A stretch of DNA of 8,563 bases from Pseudomonadota bacterium (GTDB lineage: Bacteria; Myxococcota_A; Bradymonadia; UBA4248), in NCBI GenBank assembly GCA_009786045.1, contig WQTY01000075.1:1-8563 (forward strand). The letters are read 5' to 3'. Shown here in pieces: positions 5,945 through 8,563 of this stretch (position 1 is its first letter; each line of letters starts with the position of its first letter). Below the pieces are notes generated by a model that was not told where the DNA came from, ran no database searches, and saw only the letters and a list, made by a program, of their open reading frames with translations. Position numbers and translations under genes: made by a program.

Positions 5945-8527
5945 CTACTCATCAAGATCATCTGGAACGGTCAATGATTCATCCTCCACAAGATCGACGC
6001 TATCAACCTCCTCTTCTTCAATTTCCTCTTCGTCTTCAGTCTCACCCTCATCCAGTTCATCCGGCTCCGGCACCTGCGAGATCTCCTCTTCATCGTCATC
6101 TTGTGAAGCGATGCGGGCCACTGCCACGACATGCTCATCCTGTGCCGTGTTCATAAGGCGCACACCGCTGGCGTTGCGCCCCGTGATGCGTATTTCATGC
6201 ACACGAACCCGGATGATGGTGCCATTGTCCGTGACGATGAGCAGATGATCATCGTTTCCAACCAGCAGCGCCGAAACGACATGCCCGGTTTTGGCATTGG
6301 CCTGTATCGCCCGGATGCCAAGACCACCCCGCGTCTGGATACGGTGATCCGAAATGGGCGTGCGCTTGCCGTAGCCATTCTGCGTCACCGTCAGCATCAG
6401 TCCGTCGGGATCGCCGATGATCTCCATGCCGATGATGCGATCCCCCTTGCGGAGTTTCATGCCTCGAACGCCCATGGCAGTGCGCGACATCGGACGCAGG
6501 TCCGTCGAAGAAAAGCGCACCGACGCTCCAGATGCCGCCGCCAGCAACACGGAATTGCTGTCGCGCACCAGGCGCGCACTGATCAGGCGATCCCCTTCGC
6601 GGAAAGATATCGCCTTTACCCCGGTTTTGTTGATGCGGGCAAACGACGTCAAAGACGTCTTTTTGATGACGCCCTCCTGCGTGGCCATCATCACAAAATA
6701 ATCATCCTCGCTGAGGGGCAGAGGCAAAATCGTCTCTATGCTCTCATTGGCGTCAAGCTTCGGAAGCATGTTGACAATGGGGCGGCCTTTTGTCGTTCGG
6801 CCACCCGGCGGAAGCTCGTAAACCTTAAGCGCAAAGACGCGCCCAAGACTCGTAAAAATGAGCATGCGCTGATGACTCGTCGCGACAAACAAATCCTGCA
6901 CATAGTCATCCTCTTTGGTGCCCATGCCAAGCTTGCCGCGCCCCCCTCGCTTTTGAGCCCGATATTCGGCCAACGCCTGACGCTTGATATAGTTCTGCTT
7001 CGTGCGCGTGACCATCACGAACTCGTCGGCAATCAGATCCTCGTACTCAATTTCACCCTCATCCTCGTAGATCACCGTTCGGCGTCCCTCGGGATAACGC
7101 GACTTGACCTCCTTAAGCTCCTGGCTGACGATCTCATCAAGCCGCGACTTGGAACCAAGAATAGTCTCGTATTCGGCAATGTGACGAAGAATTTCTGCCA
7201 ATTCTTCCAAAATCTTGTGCCGCTCCATCCCCGTCAGGCGCTGCAAACGCAACTCAAGAATGGCCCTGGCCTGGATCTCCGTCAGCTCAAACCGCCCCAT
7301 CAGACGCTCTCTGGCCTGAGACGTATCTTCGCTGCTTCGAATCATCGCGATCACTTCGTCGAGATTATCGAGCGCAATTCGGAAACCCTCCAAAATGTGC
7401 GCACGCTCCTTCGCCTGGCGAAGCAGAAATATCGTCCGGCGAACCGTGACATCGCGCCTGAACTCGATGAAATACGACAACACCTCCTTAAGCGTCAGCA
7501 GCATCGGACGATTGTTGACAACCGCCAGCATCGTCACCCCAAATGTCGTTTGCAAATCCGTCTGCTTATAGAGTTGATTCAACACGACCTGAGGCGGAAC
7601 GTCCTTCTTGATCTCAATGACGATTCGCATGCCCTGGCGCCCGGATTCGTCGCGGAGATGATGTATCCCTTCGATCTTCTTGTCCTTGACCAGCTGCGCA
7701 ATCTTCTCAACAAGACGCGCCTTGTTGACCTGATAGGGAATTTCCCTGACAATCAGCGCATCGTGGCCGTGAACGACCTCCTCCTCGACGCGCGCCCTCA
7801 CCCGAATCTTTCCGCGGCCCGTATCATAAGCCTCGAAGATGGGCTTTTTGCCGTGAATGCTCCCGCAGGTCGGAAAATCCGGCCCCTTGACAAACTGCAT
7901 CAGGTCGCGCGTCGTGGCATCCGGGTGGGACATCAGATGCGTCGTGGCGTCGATCACCTCACAAAGATTGTGAGGCGGAATGCTCGTTGCCATGCCTACC
8001 GCAATGCCATTTGAGCCGTTCACCAGCAAAAGCGGCACTTTTGTGGGCAAAACCGTCGGCTCTCTCTCCTCACCATCGAAGTTGGGGACAAAATCTACCG
8101 TGTCCTTGTCAATATCGGCAAGCGCATCGCCGCAAATCTTTGCCAGCATGGCTTCTGTGTAGCGCTGTGCCGCCGCAGGATCGCCGTCGATCGAACCGAA
8201 GTTGCCCTGACCATCCACAAGAGGATAGCGCATGCTGAACGGCTGCGCCAAACGTACCAGCGCATCATATGCCGCGCTGTCGCCGTGCGGATGATACTTG
8301 CCGATGACATCGCCGACGATACGCGCCGATTTCCTCGTCATCGTGTCACAGCCGATCTTGCTCATGGCATACAAAATGCGGCGATGCACCGGCTTGAGCC
8401 CATCCCGGACATCCGGGAGCGCCCGTCCGACAATGACGCTCATGGCATAAGCCAGATAACTGCTCTTAAGTTCCTCGTCGATATTGACGAGCTCGACGCT
8501 GCTCGATTGCTTTATTTCATCCGTCAT
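5945..8527 (-). CDS. gyrA: DNA gyrase subunit A
   Basis: GyrA is the DNA breakage-reunion subunit of gyrase. With GyrB it introduces negative supercoils using ATP. The protein has 860 residues. The N-terminal winged-helix/tower core contains [20 protein letters not shown] (23-42) and the catalytic Tyr123 in AAAQRYTEA. The quinolone-determining region [10 protein letters not shown] keeps Ser84 and Asp88 (E. coli 83 and 87), so common resistance changes are absent there. A coiled-coil stretch covers about 360-480. The C-terminal DNA-wrapping beta-pinwheel begins with the GyrA box QKRGGRG (525-531), which separates it from ParC. Residues 810-860 form a strongly acidic tail with 30 Asp or Glu in 51 positions. 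The ATG at 8527 is chosen because AAGGAGG lies 8 nt upstream. An upstream in-frame TTG at 8551 would place that site inside the coding region. The upstream neighbour, perhaps gyrB, is outside the window. The VanW gene follows after 9 nt. Confidence 0.98.
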   Translation of the reverse strand: MTDEIKQSSSVELVNIDEELKSSYLAYAMSVIVGRALPDVRDGLKPVHRRILYAMSKIGCDTMTRKSARIVGDVIGKYHPHGDSAAYDALVRLAQPFSMRYPLVDGQGNFGSIDGDPAAAQRYTEAMLAKICGDALADIDKDTVDFVPNFDGEEREPTVLPTKVPLLLVNGSNGIAVGMATSIPPHNLCEVIDATTHLMSHPDATTRDLMQFVKGPDFPTCGSIHGKKPIFEAYDTGRGKIRVRARVEEEVVHGHDALIVREIPYQVNKARLVEKIAQLVKDKKIEGIHHLRDESGRQGMRIVIEIKKDVPPQVVLNQLYKQTDLQTTFGVTMLAVVNNRPMLLTLKEVLSYFIEFRRDVTVRRTIFLLRQAKERAHILEGFRIALDNLDEVIAMIRSSEDTSQARERLMGRFELTEIQARAILELRLQRLTGMERHKILEELAEILRHIAEYETILGSKSRLDEIVSQELKEVKSRYPEGRRTVIYEDEGEIEYEDLIADEFVMVTRTKQNYIKRQALAEYRAQKRGGRGKLGMGTKEDDYVQDLFVATSHQRMLIFTSLGRVFALKVYELPPGGRTTKGRPIVNMLPKLDANESIETILPLPLSEDDYFVMMATQEGVIKKTSLTSFARINKTGVKAISFREGDRLISARLVRDSNSVLLAAASGASVRFSSTDLRPMSRTAMGVRGMKLRKGDRIIGMEIIGDPDGLMLTVTQNGYGKRTPISDHRIQTRGGLGIRAIQANAKTGHVVSALLVGNDDHLLIVTDNGTIIRVRVHEIRITGRNASGVRLMNTAQDEHVVAVARIASQDDDEEEISQVPEPDELDEGETEDEEEIEEEEVDSVDLVEDESLTVPDDLDE

Positions 8528-8535
8528 GGATAAGG

Positions 8536-8542
8536 CCTCCTT
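8536..8542 (-). promoter_or_regulatory. Strong Shine-Dalgarno site for gyrA
   Basis: AAGGAGG on the minus strand is a full consensus site, 8 nt before the ATG at 8525-8527. It fixes the gyrA start and argues against the TTG eight codons further upstream. The remaining bases to the window edge (8543-8563) are too few to show a promoter or the end of the preceding gene. Confidence 0.85.
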
Positions 8543-8563
8543 AGCCCCCAATTCGGCGACGCT

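Noticed and set aside
6131..8014. A 627-codon open frame on the plus strand, antisense to gyrA
   Set aside because: It is in exact codon register with gyrA on the opposite strand, so its stops would correspond to TTA, CTA and TCA codons in gyrA, which gyrA seldom uses. The translation is rich in Arg, His and Gln without domain character, and gyrA itself is unmistakable. It is a composition shadow.
8525..8551. An upstream TTG start for gyrA giving eight extra residues
   Set aside because: The consensus Shine-Dalgarno sequence lies between this TTG and the ATG at 8527, and GyrA N-termini fit the ATG start.

Overview
The window is a compact, ordinary-looking bacterial chromosomal segment with base composition near balance by eye. 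All five genes lie on the minus strand, so transcription runs from high to low coordinates. There is no sign of mobile elements, CRISPR arrays, tRNA or rRNA. The lineage is inferred only. Three features look most like the former Deltaproteobacteria (Myxococcota, Desulfobacterota, Bradymonadia or similar): the TPR protein's N-terminus, the long-chain acyl-CoA synthetase signature ending KEQYKLENGKYVVP, and a lipoprotein-type export signal. I hold this at moderate to low confidence.

Reading in the direction of transcription, the first block is gyrA (8527-5945), a VanW-domain envelope protein (5935-4577) and ribulose-phosphate 3-epimerase, rpe (4565-3897). The gaps are 9 and 11 nt, so these three very probably share a transcript whose promoter lies beyond the right edge. 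gyrA has a textbook Shine-Dalgarno sequence and an intact catalytic core. The other two have weak or displaced ribosome-binding sites, consistent with translational coupling.

The second block begins after rpe. A short hairpin is followed by a good sigma70-type promoter (TTGACG, 16 nt, TATAAG), about 50 nt upstream of a GTG-started 750-residue TPR protein (3786-1534). After a 138-nt gap comes a long-chain acyl-CoA synthetase (1395 to the left edge), whose C-terminal part is outside the window.

The genes cover DNA supercoiling, a pentose-phosphate/Calvin enzyme, fatty-acid activation, an envelope protein and a protein-interaction scaffold. They do not form an obvious pathway. No clear new system is present. 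The points most worth a second look are the VanW domain's Cys/His/Asp arrangement, which resembles a transglutaminase-like thiol site; the 51-residue acidic tail of GyrA; and the unusual architecture of the TPR protein.
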